From the NCBI RefSeq assembly GCF_037176765.1, contig NC_090022.1:73533209-73597208 (forward strand): a DNA stretch of 64,000 nucleotides, given 5' to 3'. Made by a program: the position numbers and the translations under genes. This stretch comes from Anolis sagrei (taxonomy: Eukaryota > Chordata > Lepidosauria > Squamata > Anolidae). A model generated the notes under the pieces. That model saw only the letters and a program-made list of their open reading frames with translations, was not told where the DNA came from and searched no databases. This document shows, in pieces, positions 22,063 to 33,990 of this stretch; the first letter of the stretch is position 1, and every line of letters starts with the position of its first letter.

Positions 22063-24754
22063 AGTTGGTTAGAATCAGCGGATGGAGCTTCACAAAAAAT
22101 GGGCACAGCCAATAAGGAATTTTCTGGTCATCCAAAGTACAGGAACAGCTATGACTTCCAGATGGCTTTGACCTAGAGCTCCTGTTAAGCTTAACCAGCA
22201 CTGCCAACAGTGAGATGTTATAGAAGTTTCAGCCCCAAAACATTTGGAGGGTCACAGATTTAAAATTCTGCTGTTATTTGCTTTCAAGAGGATTCTGATG
22301 TATGTCCAAAGGTTGAGGGAATATGATTTGCCTAAAGTCATCTTGTGAGTTGCCATGGCTAATTTGGAGGCTGGTTGTTTGTGGTTGTTTCACAGTCAAA
22401 AGACAACACTGTGTTGGCTCTATCCTAAAGTATAGAGCTACTGATTTATTTTTAAAAGGCAGTTGTCACCAAGCAATATTAGATCAGTTCTGATCCAGTT
22501 AACAAGCAATAGCAGTCAAAAATGGAAAGTGGTTGCAGATCATTTCAAACAGAGTCCAATGCAGTCTACATGTCAAGACTGGGATATGTGTGACTCTCCA
22601 GGGGTTATTGGACTGCAACTCAGATCATTGTTAGCCAATATAGCTGATGATGAGGGATATTGGGATGGAAGATCCAGAAATACACATTCTGCCTAATACA
22701 GATTGAGTAATAAGTATAATATAACGATGCACCCCCTTTGTTAATAATGTTATAGAAGAGTGCCATGTTTGTCCATTGCAGGAAAAACTGGGCTATATCA
22801 CTTTAAAATGAATATAATGTTTAAGTTTTATATTTTGGCAGTTATATAAACATATTGGAGAGGAGGAATAAATAGTGTGGTCAGATTGAAATGAAAGCTG
22901 AAAAATGCAATCTATAGTAACTGTGTGAACAGTAAAAAATGATTAACAATTAAGCCCAAAATCAGTTTTCCCAAATGATGAACGGTATGTTTAGACCAAG
23001 CCTGAATCAAGACAGCCCAGGGGTGGAATGTAAGGAAAGGGATATTCAATGCAGCAGATTTTGTTAGCTCTGACAGCTATGAAATGATATTATTGGTTAA
23101 CACTACCACCTGAGGGGCTATGATTCAGAATAGATACACTCCAGACATCAGCCTTAATACTTTTAAATAATTTCATTTCTGAGCAAAACTGAAGAGACTC
23201 ATATGTTAAGGTCGCATCACGTGCCTATGTCCAATAAGCTAGTCTCACACAGAATAAACTCATCAAAACAATGAGATTTATGTGTTGATTTGTCATCCAA
23301 TAGTAGATTAAACGGATGCACACTACAGGGAATTTGTAATTGGATTTAAGCCACAATGTTTTTATGGTGATAGTTTCACCAATGATGTCTAGTCACATTA
23401 CCAGGAAGATTATTCTTAACCAACCTATCAAAAGCAGAAAATATTACTTAGATGCTAACTGTACAGTTGGAAACAAATGTTAAGGGACAGAGTGTCGGAT
23501 TAAACATTCATGAAGCCCTGAAATGGAGAAATGTCCAAGTGCATGACAGAGCATTTGACACATTAACTTTTGCTGAAATTTGGCTATGGTTTACAAAATA
23601 TTTGAACAGTACATATTCTGCAACCCATCTTTAGTATCCTGTAAGATATAATCTGTAAAAACGGTAATCACCAATTTTTCAGGCAATGTAGCAAAATACA
23701 GAGAAGTCCCCTTGAAACCACACGAAGAAGGTTGCACTGTTAGGAATTTCATCCTAACATGACAGTAATTATTGAATGTTCTTGTCAAATTTATTGTATT
23801 TCTTATAATTTATTTGTGCAATGTATAATTTATTTGTGTAATTATCAAGCTTAATGTGTAGAGCAAACAGAAGTACTACTGAGCAACTATGCTAAAACTT
23901 AAAAAGTTATGGAAATCCCAAACACTTTGATTATAATTTTGTATAAAGTAATGGTAGATAACTGTGATTTTCCAGACATTTCTGGTCTCTTACTTCTATG
24001 AGTCCTAGCCAACATATTAGAGGGGATGGATTATGGGAGCTAAATTCCTAAAACAGCTGTAAAATAAAAATTCCAAGGGAAATATGACCAGCTCTAACTC
24101 TCAAAAGTAGTAGGCAAACAGAGTCTTTACTCCCAATATTGTAAATGGTGTATATATTTTATTCATCTAGTTCTTTAACATCGTAGTCGGCTCTGTTGAT
24201 TCACTAGTATATGTCTTATATTTCTCCTCCTCCTCCTCTTTCTGCCCTACCTCCCTTCTTCTGGTCCAGAACAGCTTCATATGATAATACAGAAACGAGG
24301 GTCATCAAATGGCTTGGCTGGCTGGAAGAGAAAAAGGTAATCAAAATACTGAACATCGTTTGCTGGGGTACACATTTTAAAATTGAAAAGCTCCAATAAC
24401 TCGTATACAAGAGTGTCCAAACAAAATGATCAAGAAGATTTCAGTAAATCTATCCCTAGGTGGCAATCCTATGCACCCTTATCTAAAAATAGGACCAACT
24501 AAATACAGTAGAAATCACCACTGTTTAGCAGGGATCATCAGGAGTGCATCTGGATGATTTTTTTTAAAAAAACAGTCAAATGATAGAGAAATGTTGGAAA
24601 AGCTTAGATAAAAAGTGTGTGCATGGAAAACATCTGTATATTGCTAATAGTGAGGCAGGAGAGATTTGTCAATGAGTTTATTTCATGTCTTCTTGGGAGG
24701 CACAGGATAAACCCACTATTTCTGCTGTCTGGAGTGCTCCCTCAAAAGTTCTGG
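22063..24754. other. Intergenic, little recognised
   Basis: A MIR-like SINE remnant at about 22265-22430 ('tgatttgcctaaagtcat') and a MITE remnant near 23975-24060. Otherwise unique AT-rich sequence without coding signal. Confidence 0.35.
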
Positions 24755-24831
24755 ACTTTTGAGGGGGCAGTCCAGATAGTAGTCTCACGGTTTTCTGGGC
24801 TAAATTAGCCTGGAAAACTGTGAGAACACCT

Positions 24832-25057
24832 ACCCCCTCCCCAAAGCCACCAAAAACCCTTTAAAAAACAAAAGAACTTACCTGGCCTCCATTAGAGTGA
24901 TGTCGGTGCTCTCCTGGTACACAGAAATGACGCGCCAGGAGAAAAGGGTGGGGGAGGAACATCTATACGCCAGGAGAGTTCTGACACCCCTCTAATGGAG
25001 GCTGAGAAAGTTCTTTTGTTTTTTAAAGGGCTTTGGGAGGCTTTTGGGGAGGGGGTT
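24832..25057. repeat. Large fold-back repeat
   Basis: A ~67-bp left arm at 24832-24898 and right arm at 24990-25057 are imperfect inverted copies (for example 'acaaaagaactt' against 'agttcttttgtt', 'ggcctccattagag' against 'ctctaatggaggc'), around a ~91-bp centre. Flanking 24760-24830 and 25060-25220 also look mirrored ('agtctcacggttttc' with 'gaaaactgtgaga'). Probably a ~450-bp fold-back DNA transposon. Confidence 0.7.
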
Positions 25058-25220
25058 AGAGTGTCCAGGTGTTCTCTTGGAAAGTTCTGGAAGAACATCT
25101 GGACACCCACCCTAGAAAGCACGTGCTTTCTGGGATATGTGTGAATGGGCCCCCGGAACATTCACATTTTTTAAACGCAAATGTTCCCAGGATAAATGCC
25201 TGTCTGGAAGCACCCTAAGG

Positions 25221-25874
25221 CTTCCGACCAAAGTAGAAATCCCAGAATTCCATAAGATGCAGCCATGTCAGTTAAAGTGAAATGAAAGTATTAAAATTGT
25301 AATTCTGAAAGGGAGATGTTTATGGGTCTAAATGTAAGGTTTAAAGATGTTGTTGTTTGCCATGGGAGATTATGAAGAAGATCGGAATATATAACGACAA
25401 CAGCAGCAGCAGCAACAACAACAACAACTTTCCAATCACTCAGCACACCATTGATGATTCAGTTCTATGGGATAGTTTATTCATGCAGTTCTGCCATTGC
25501 AAATCTCCCATGTAAATATGATTGTGGTTCATAAGTTCCATATCAAGACAAATAAGCAAGTATTTAAGGATTCTGATGATAAGAATTGTTAGACAGTTGA
25601 ATGCATCACCTCAGAGTCAGGTAGAGTATCCTTCTCTGGAAGTTTTTAAACAGAGGCTAGATGGCCATCTGTTGAGAATGTTTTGATTACATTTTCCTGC
25701 ATGGTTGGACTAAATTATCCTTGTAATTTCTTCAATTCTATAATTCTATTTTTTTCATTGAACATCACATGTGAATGAGTCTAAAACATGCTCTAGTTAT
25801 GCATGCACAATGTTTCCAAATCTTTGAACAATTGTCTGAAGATGATGAAATATTGTATGAAAAATGACTTGAAC
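25221..25874. other. OAS 3' flank with CR1 terminus
   Basis: (ACA)n-type run at 25398-25430 and a plus-strand CR1 3' end at about 25630-25750 ('ggctagatggccatctgttg', ending in ATTCTATAATTCTA). An AATAAA on the minus strand at 25476-25481 is a possible OAS polyadenylation signal, ~395 nt past the stop; weak evidence. Confidence 0.4.
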
Positions 25875-26073
25875 TTATATGTTTTCTAAGATGGGTACCA
25901 AAAGGAGTTCCATGTGTGTCAATATTACCTGCACAGGCCAGGAATCCACAGGCTCACTGCCTTTCATGCAGCACGGCATGCTTAGGCAGTTATATGCCTC
26001 CTTCGCCAACAGATCCCAACCTTTCCCCCAGGCAACATTTCCTGTTGGATCTGCTGGATCCATGATCACAGGA
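25875..26073 (-). CDS. OAS1: OAS1-like exon 5 (terminal)
   Basis: Acceptor TTCTTCATAG precedes T-CCT-GTG, completing the split Arg codon. Reads [19 protein letters not shown] then [20 protein letters not shown] and [10 protein letters not shown] possible donor (CAG|GTAATATT) follows SWPVQ at 25929, which is where mammalian OAS1 splices to its tail exons. If not used, the frame runs on for [17 protein letters not shown] and stops, giving a protein of p42 size. I prefer read-through because the length fits and no further OAS-like exon was spotted, but alternative splicing is possible. Confidence 0.8.
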
Positions 26074-27106
26074 CTATGAAGAAAAAACACACATTATATT
26101 AATGAAGTAATATTTTGGTGCATATAAACTCTTATAAAAATAACCATAAAAAAAGAAAGAAATACTTGTCTGATTACACTATGTAACAAATTTGAAAAAT
26201 CTTCTGTTCCTGGTTTGAAAGTGTTATTTCCTATTTAACTGTGCTGTACTTATTTTGAAAGTAGTTATTATACTTCAGAAACTTCATTTTTGTGGCTGCC
26301 AGTTTTAACCTTTCAATGTGCCATTTTAACTTTTTCATGTCATTTTAACCTTTTGTGCAGATCACAAAAACAAAGTGTTTACAGTTTCATAATTTTTTCT
26401 ATGTTTGTATAATACAACCTATTAGGAAATGACATTTATAACCCAGGAACAAAAATCATGTTACATGGGGTTATGAGAGAGTTAAACATTATTATAGATT
26501 AATAACTCCTACAAGTGTGTTCCTGCAGGGGACTGGAATGGATGGCATTTGTGGTCTCTTTCAACTTTTTGATTCTATAATTCCATGAAAATAATATTTT
26601 AATTAAAATTATTTTTTAATGCGATTGCATAATCTCATTTTAATTTTTGTGTTTTGTGGATTTTTAGCTGCATGTTTTTAAATTGGCTGTAAGCCACTTT
26701 GAGGGCCCTTCACAACAGGCCCTATATTCCAGCATCTGATCCCAGGTTTTCTGTTTATCCTTATCTGGCAGTGCGGATTCATATAATCCAGTTTAAAGCA
26801 GATCAGATCCTGGGACATAGGGCCTGTCTGGAAGGGCCCTGAGTCTCAATGTGGGGAAAAGACAAAATAGTAACAATTACTACTACAATAACAATACACT
26901 TTTTTGTGTTTGTTTTGGTGTAGTCTAGTAGGTGATACTGCTCTTGTGTACTGAAATGTAGATTTTGCAAATAGATAAATCTAGGCAACACAACTTTGCC
27001 AAAGAACAAATCATTTAAAAAGAGAGGGAAGGGAAGACAGGCGGTGGATTTGGGCAAGCTGAGAAAAGGATCTGTCAGGAAGGGCAACAAGAGAAAGTAT
27101 TCTTAC
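26074..27106 (-). other. OAS intron 4
   Basis: Phase 2 intron, GTAAGA...ATAG. Holds a plus-strand CR1 3' end at about 26520-26585 and a MITE at 26703-26842 with 'ggcccttcacaacaggccct' and 'gggcctgtctggaagggcc' inverted ends. Confidence 0.7.
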
Positions 27107-27351
27107 CGTGTTCCCCTCAGCTGGTTTTTTACATATTCTGCTATTATGGGCTCGTCAAAGTTGTAGTACTCTGTCCAATAGATACAGAGATCTTGATATT
27201 GAACCAGCAGCTTCATCACTGTGCAAAATCCTTCCGCTGTGTTGAATTGCTGTGCTCTGCCAGTTCCTTGCTCCCAAGCATAGATGGTCAACAGTTCCAA
27301 GGCAAACTTGGATGGAAGGGATACTGTTGGTTGATACATCTCTCTCAGGCA
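27107..27351 (-). CDS. OAS1: OAS1-like exon 4
   Basis: Encodes SLPSKFALELLTIYAWEQG, then QQFNTAEGFCTVMKLLVQYQ and DLCIYWTEYYNFDEPIIAEY, ending LRGTR with a phase 2 donor (ACACG|GTAAGA). This is the C-lobe of the nucleotidyltransferase fold. The start is uncertain: an acceptor CTCTCTTTTGAAATAG gives CLREMYQPTV before SLPSKF, while AGAGAG just before ATG at 27339 would also keep phase 0 and drop CLRE. The first has the better pyrimidine tract. Confidence 0.85.
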
Positions 27352-27864
27352 CTATTTCAAAAGAGAGGGACTGAAATCGGTTAAATCAAGAAGACTGAAG
27401 TTTCTCAGTTTCTTGTCAATTTCCATTTTAGTGACCATCGCACATTATATAGAACTGTATGTGCATGCATGCAAGCAATCCTATTTATTTGATAGACTAT
27501 TTATTCTGTGGCCATGGTACTGCAAAAGCTGGGTTATACTTTTATGGCAAAGCTAGCAAAAATACTTTTTGGACCATAGTTTCCAGAGCATTCTGTTAGC
27601 TGAGCTGTTTCTGGGTAATGTAACTCCACAAATTAACTTTTTTAGGGCTCTGCAAGATGTTAATCACTTGTGGACTTCAGCACCAGGTGCTGTCTTGAGC
27701 TCCTGAAGGAAACACCCAGATCAACTAGTGGCAGAGAGAGGAAATGGAAACCCTGTAAACCAGTGTGGTTTACAGGGGTGGAAGCTTTCACATTCCTTTG
27801 TGCTTACTTAACCAGTAAGCTATATGCAAGAAAAACAAATACTAGTGAGTACCTATGCAAGTAA

Positions 27865-28873
27865 TCTATATAAATAAAAATGTAATGTTAGTTCGTGCTA
27901 CCTTCAGAACTCAAAAACCACTGGGGGAATTTACACCAAATTTGGACACTAGACACTTAACAGTCCAATTTATGTCCTCCACTCAAAAAAATTGATTTTG
28001 TCATTTGGGAATTGTTGTTGCTGGGATTTATAGTTTACCTATAAGTTGATCTGGGTGTTTCCTTCAGGAGCTCAAGACAGCACCTTGTGCTGAAGTCCAC
28101 AAGCGATTAACATCTTGCAGAGCCCTAAAAAAGTTAATTCACCTACAATCAAAGAGCATTCTGAACTCCACCAATGATGGAATTGAACCAAACATGGCAT
28201 ACAGGACTTCCATGACCAACAGAACACACTGGAAGGGTTTGGTGGGCATTGACCTTGAGTTTGGGAGTTGTAGTTAACCTACATTCAGAGAGCACTGTGG
28301 ACTCAAACAATGACAGATCTGGACCAAACTTGACACAAAAATTCCATATGCCTAAATATGGACACAGATGGAGTTTGGAGGAAATAGACCTTGACATTTG
28401 GGATTTGTAGTTACTGGGATTTATAATTCACTACAATTAAAGAGCATTCTGAAACCCACAAATGACAGAAATGGGGCAAACTTCCCACACAGAACCCCCA
28501 TGACCAATAGAAAATACTTAAGGCCATCCAGTCCAACTCTCTTCACCAGGGCAAGAAAATGTAATCAGAGCCGTCCTGACAAAGAGCCATCCAGTCATAA
28601 ATATAGATAGATAGATATGATTCTCTCTCTCACACACAGATATAGTATCATAGATTTAAAAGAGACCCTTAAAGAAGGACTATGATATGTTGCATATTCT
28701 AGAGTAGGCAAACCAGACACTCTCCACATCAACACTGACAAAGAAACAACAAGAAATACTGTTTACTCACAAGCATAAAGGAATTACATATATTAGAAAC
28801 CAACACTTTCTCATTACTTTATTTTCCAGATCACCAGACTGAGCCACAGCAATGCGTGGCAGGGGACAGCTAG
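27865..28873 (+). mobile_element. Helitron, non-autonomous, both ends present
   Basis: Starts TCTATATAAATAAAAATG and ends with hairpin GCCACAGCAATGCGTGGC, then AGGGGACAGCTAG. A 5' TC, a GC-rich hairpin ~12 nt before the end, a CTAG terminus and insertion exactly between host A (27864) and T (28874) are the hallmarks of rolling-circle Helitrons. No Rep/helicase frame. Interior is the familiar squamate tract with repeated 'gggatttatagtt' and 'caatgatggaattg' blocks, and carries a ~100-bp foreign insertion at about 28040-28140. Confidence 0.85.
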
Positions 28874-28894
28874 TGTTATATAAAACAATCTTGA

Positions 28895-29395
28895 AAAGCC
28901 CAATCTGGCCATGGTAGTACACGCCTTAGTGGCATCCAGATTGGATTGCTGTAACATTCTCTATGTGGGGCTGTCCCAGAAGAGCAGTACAAAGGTCAGC
29001 AGATGGACTGCTTATGAGGGCAGGATACAGGGAAAGATCTACTCTGCTCCTGAAGCAGCTACACTGGCTCCCAGTTTGTTTCCGGGTGCAATTCAAGGTG
29101 CTGGCTTTACAAAGCCCTAAATGGTTCATGCCCACCTGCATCTCCTCCTATGTGCCAGCACGAGCTCTGAGATCATCAGGAGAGGCTCTTCTCTCAGTCC
29201 CACCACCGTCATAAGTGTGGCTGGTGGGAACGAGAGAAAGGGCCTTTTCAGTGGTGGCCCCATGGCTCTCGAACTCCCTTCTTAGGGAAGTGCAATCGGC
29301 TCCCTCCTTGTTGGCCTTTCACTGTCAACTTAAAACCTTTTTATGGAACCAGGCCATCCCTGAAGATCAACAATAAGCAATGGCCAGATAGATAT
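28895..29395 (+). mobile_element. L2-like LINE fragment
   Basis: Reads VVHALVASRLDCCNILYVGL and, in other frames, YRERSTLLLKQLHWLPVCFR and later ERAFSVVAPWLSNSLL-type sequence. Same family as 16030-17280, with frame changes. Confidence 0.7.
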
Positions 29396-29696
29396 ATTTT
29401 TGAAATGTTATTTCAGACTGGCAATACTTTAATATGGCCTAAAAGAAATTGAATTTTAGGAACCTAAAATAACTCTTTTAATGACTATCCTTAATGACTT
29501 GTAGGTCAGGGATCTTTTAAAGGTATAATGGTATAATGTGTTAATTTCTTAATTTGTCAAATTTGCCTTATACAGTGTATATATCTCTGCATATTTGCTT
29601 ATATGATTTTTGTTGCATTTTATGTTATGTAATTATGTTGTTTTTATCCATTGTATGCCGTTTTAAATCCCACCCATGGGAAAAAATGGGAGAAAA

Positions 29697-29737
<41 letters not shown>

Positions 29738-29893
29738 GACATAACTGAAACCCATCTTATAATCAAATGAAGGACATATCTAACTTGAAATTTTGGGATT
29801 ATTTTTTTTTAGCTCAAAAGATGGCATTGTCAATTCCACAACTGAGGTGCCAGGAGGGGGAGAAAGACACTCTCTCTCTTTAAATTATCTGTG

Positions 29894-30050
29894 GGCTCTT
29901 CCAGACAGGCCATATTTCTCAGGACCTGATCCCAGGTTTTCTGTTTATCCCAGATTATCCAGCAGTGTGGACTCAGATAATCCAGTTTAATGCAGAAAAC
30001 CTGGGATCAGATCATAGGATATAGGACCTGTCTGGAAGGGCTCTATATCC
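29894..30050. mobile_element. MITE in OAS intron 3
   Basis: 'gggctcttccagacaggcc' and, inverted, 'ggacctgtctggaagggctc' termini, with 'cctgatcccaggttttctg' and 'aacctgggatcagatcat' inner halves; about 157 bp and nearly palindromic. Confidence 0.7.
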
Positions 30051-30503
30051 CTTAACTGGAATAAATAGGATCTCTGACATGGATTAAAGATGGAAGAAGT
30101 ACACTTACCTCCAAAGTTTTCTTCTGTGGATTAGAAAAGAGAAAGGACCAGTGTGGAACTGGTTGGGATGGTAAGTCTAAGAGGTCAAATGGTAGCAAAT
30201 CTTGGGGGCAGGAAAAAGTAAGGGCCAGCAGCCTTCATATTAGTCAGATATGTGAATCTGGACCATGTGTCAGTTCATACTTTAAATAAGATATTCATAG
30301 CACTGACCCCTGACTTTGCAAATAGGTTCAGCACTTGGAAAGCACTTGTTAAGTTCAATTTAAAATTCATAGCTGTTTCTTTCATTGACACGGAAGAAGA
30401 CAAAAAGTCAGAGACTGAAGAATAGACTGGAGAATCATATTTACTATAATCCAGAAAGAGGGACTATCATATTTACTATAATCTAGAAAGAGGGACAGCT
30501 CAC

Positions 30504-30688
30504 CTTCTTGTAAACCTTGTACCATTGCTTGACTAGACGCAAGAGGTCCTTGCATTTGGCTGGGCAGCGCTTTATGAAATTCCTCTGCAGCTCTGTGAAG
30601 GAAGTATTGAACTCACCAGGTTTTCCACCAGCATAAATGAGATCTATGTAGACTCTAGGAGGTGGTTTGAATGTATCAGTTATTTGTC
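30504..30688 (-). CDS. OAS1: OAS1-like exon 3
   Basis: Between acceptor TTTTTTACTCCAG and donor AAG|GTGAGC. Reads QITDTFKPPPRVYIDLIYAG then GKPGEFNTSFTELQRNFIKR and CPAKCKDLLRLVKQWYKVYK. 185 bp takes phase 1 to phase 0, as in human OAS1 exon 3. The FTELQR and LVKxWY blocks are family hallmarks. Confidence 0.9.
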
Positions 30689-31337
30689 CTGGAGTAAAAA
30701 ATCAAAGTGGGTTATCATAAAACTGTATTATGTATGCTATACTTTAAACCAGAATTGAGGAACCTCTGACCCACCATCTGCACTGGTCTTCAAGGCTCAT
30801 CAACCTCATGATTGCCAATGGTTTTTTTTTTGGGGGGGGGGGAGTGAGTTATAGTCCAAAAAACACCTATGATGTCAAAGGTTCCCCACATTTGCTATAA
30901 ACCAACCACATTATGTGCAGAAATTTCATCACTTGCCTTAGCAATAGCAGGTGGGAGGAGAGAAAAACATTTTATCAACTGCCTTCTTGACTGGACAAAA
31001 AGGGAGAAAAGGGCAGCTTCCAAGCAGAAGTGGTTCTGTCACCTTTGCACAACCTACATTAGAACACTGAATGTGGGAAGCATGAATCAGGGGAGCTAAA
31101 CATAGTAAAACAAGGGATGACATGTACAAACATTGAGGTAAGTGGGCTAAACTGGACAGGAATAGGACAATTTGAGTCAGTTTTACTCAGGAACTGAAAA
31201 TCTTAAGAAGAAATCAGATGGGCTGGCATTAATAGTGAAGAGAGATGATGCAAAAGCAGTCACATGATATAGTGCAAAATCTGACCAAATATCAGTAAGA
31301 ATTCAGGGACAATCTATCAATATAACATATTCCCAGG

Positions 31338-31370
<33 letters not shown>

Positions 31371-31371
31371 T

Positions 31372-31800
31372 CTTACCCACTTCTCCTCGAGTCAAGTTAC
31401 AGAATAATTAAAACACATGGATATTGTAAAAATATCACAAATAAATATGCATTTCTATAAAATGTATTTCTATAAAATACATATTAAAATACACAAACCA
31501 GAGATTAAACAAAGGACACAAGTTTAAAATTCATGCTTAAAAACTGTCTGGATAGGCCTGCTAGAAGATATAGGTCTTTAGATGGTTTTAAAATTCTGAC
31601 AGTTAATTTAGCTATTGGAGCTCTTCCAACAGGTCATTCCACAGTCTTGGAGTGGCCAGTGCAAAGGTCCTCTGTATGGTGATTACCAGTCAGGTTCTGG
31701 CCTTCTGGAGCAGATGCCCTCTAGAGGACTTAATTATGCTCCAATGTCAGAGGCAGGAGAACTTTAAATTTTCTGTGTGGGAGTTAATGAGGGAATTAAG
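31372..31800 (-). mobile_element. LINE 3'-end fragment
   Basis: Plus strand shows 'ttaccc acttctcctcgagtc' style start and 'cctgctagaagatataggtc', 'ccacagtcttggagtggcc', which is a reversed LINE 3' region beginning with the (TTA)n tail. Old copy. Confidence 0.5.
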
Positions 31801-32049
31801 TATATATTAAAACAGGACCTCTTGCTAATCCTAGGAAAATAAAAAAAGCAAAGCAGAATCAAAACATGTAGGGAAATTTGACTTTAGATCAAGAAATGGA
31901 ATAGCAAATGAATGCAAGATCAGCAGTATATTCATCACAAACATTTTCTTGAGAAAACCAAGAAGGCAAGTGCATATACTGAAACAAAAGAGGAAGAAGC
32001 TCGTTTTCCTTCTTCAACAAGACCAGGAGCGGATTGTGGCAGAGATCAT

Positions 32050-33000
32050 GACCTGATGATATTATCATCATAGGTGATCACTCATGGCCAAGTATGATTG
32101 TCTTTCAGAGGTAGAGTATTGCTAGTGGATCTGTAAGTGACTGTGAAGACCTAGTCTGAATCTACATGGTATTTCACATTGGGGACATAGATTTTCAGCT
32201 GGAAGGCAGTCACAACAAGAATTTGCTTGATGTGTCTTCCTCTTGGCACATGTCTTCCCTTTGCCCTGTAGTCATGTCTCTTCAAAATCCATAGCACCAT
32301 TCATAACAGCTGACTTCCAGTTACAACACTTGAGTGCAAGAGCTTACTGATTCTTGGTGCTTATACCACTTTTTAAAGGTTAACGTTAAGCCCCTCTTCA
32401 AATCTCTTTTGTTATCTACTGACATTTTGTTTTGTGTTCTTAAATTGAGAATAAAATAGCTGCTTTGAGAGACAATGATTGGATATTTGGACAATGTGGC
32501 CAGTCCAGAGAAGTTGATGGTAGAGAATCAGCGTCTTAATGCTAATGGTCTTTGCTTCTTCTAGAAGGCTGATGTTGTCAGCCTCTCTTCCCAAGAGATT
32601 TATAGGCTTTTTCAGAGGCAATGTGGATGGAATCTTTCCAGAAGTTGAGACTGACATTTGTAGACAGTCCATATTTTGCAGGCATACAACTGAGCAGGGA
32701 TCTTGATATCCCTATGAATGCTCCAATCATCAAATGCTTTATGCTTTATTCAGGAAGGTGCTGAGCGTGCAGAGCTCTGACAGTGTTGTATTTCAGCGTC
32801 AATTACAACTTTTGAGGATAGAAGACTGAAATGGTCAATATTTTTAGCATTTTTGCAGGCATTTTAGAGAGATTGGTGCCTCCTGGTAGAATACCTTGTT
32901 TTTTTCAATGTTAAGTGAAAGGCCAAACTTTTCATATGCTTCTGCGAAGGTCTTCCTCTGAAGGAGCACAGATTACATTATCAGCTGCTCAACTGCCTTG
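32050..33000 (-). mobile_element. Degraded non-LTR reverse-transcriptase fragment
   Basis: Minus strand contains VICAPSEEDLR and FGLSLNIEK-like pieces and, further on, TISIKTLILYHQLLWTGHIV then QISNHCLSKQLFYSQFKN, which match the C-terminal part of a LINE reverse transcriptase (the HQLRWxGHIVRM region). Stops and frame changes throughout. Not CR1 or L2; clade not settled. Confidence 0.6.
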
Positions 33001-33209
33001 GACCTTGAGTTAGAACCAATGAATCCATATCCACTAGTCTGTAACTAGTGGATAAGATTTCACAGTCCTTCCTCCATCGCCATTCACGGAGCGCCGTGGG
33101 ACTGTTGTTGGTTTTGGTTTTCTTGGAAGATGCTTGTGTGTGAATTTGTTTTATGTGTAGAGATTGGTGCACAACAACCAACACACAATCTTCACAGAAA
33201 ACGTTTCTG

Positions 33210-33605
33210 ATGTTGTTGTTGTTGTTATTAATATTATTATTATTATGTTTATGTATACCCCACATTTTCTCTCTACCAGGAGACTCAAAGTGTCTTACAT
33301 TGAAAGCATTTACATATAATTTAAAAATCAACAAATATATAAACATTAAAACAGTATTAAATCTCATTGGTGTTAAAAAATTCAGTTAAAATCCATAAAC
33401 ACATATTCAGAACTAAAAACCACATCAGCCCCTGACTTGATATTAAAAACCTTCTTCTTTAAAAGCCTGCCTGAATAAAAAGGTTTAGCCTGCCACTAGA
33501 AGGACTGCAGGGAAGGGGCCATTCTGCCTTCCCTGGGCAGGGAGTTCAGCCACCAAGAAAGAAGCCCCCCCCCCCTCGTTCCCACCAACTGAGCTTGAGA
33601 TGGAG
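33210..33605 (-). mobile_element. LINE 3'-end fragment
   Basis: Plus strand: (TTG/TTA)n at 33211-33247, 'ctctctaccaggagactcaa', 'cctgcctgaataaaaaggtt', 'cttccctgggcagggagttc' and a C10 tract. This is the reversed 3' region of another LINE copy whose simple-repeat tail lies at the left. Confidence 0.6.
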
Positions 33606-33990
33606 ATGAAACTCCTAAATATTTTTTCTCACCTATCCTTGTTTCCACAAAAAGCTATTTTTTTCAAAATAATTATCATGGAGATAGAAGGTGAGGTGAA
33701 ATTTTCTGAACAGGAGCATAGACAGAAAAATAAACACCACAGAGGTGTTAACCCTTCCCTATGCTATCTAAAGTTTGTGTGCGTGTGTGTGGAGTTACAC
33801 TTAAAAATGTACCTGTTTGGACTTACAAACAAATTCAACTTAAGAACAAATCTACAGAACCTATCTTGTACGTAACTTGGAGCTGCCTGTAGTCTTTCCT
33901 TGAGCAATAACTAGGGTCCATCTTGATTAGCTTCTCAAACTAAACAAGATTTATGTTCATTGCATTTACAACAGCAATCAAGTCTCTTAC

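Larger units (their letters stand above)
27352..30503 (-). other. OAS intron 3
   Basis: Phase 0 intron with a Helitron, an L2 fragment, an (ATAG)n run at 29699-29735 and a MITE. One arm of a 96-bp inverted pair is at 27631-27726 and a 12-bp hairpin at 27751-27777. Remaining stretches show nothing recognisable. Confidence 0.7.
30689..33990 (-). other. OAS intron 2
   Basis: Phase 1 intron rich in old LINE pieces. T9G10-like junction at about 30820-30842, (TTA)n at 31339-31371, then a LINE 3' fragment to ~31800, a degraded reverse-transcriptase fragment (32050-33000) and another LINE 3' end (33210-33600). Confidence 0.65.
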
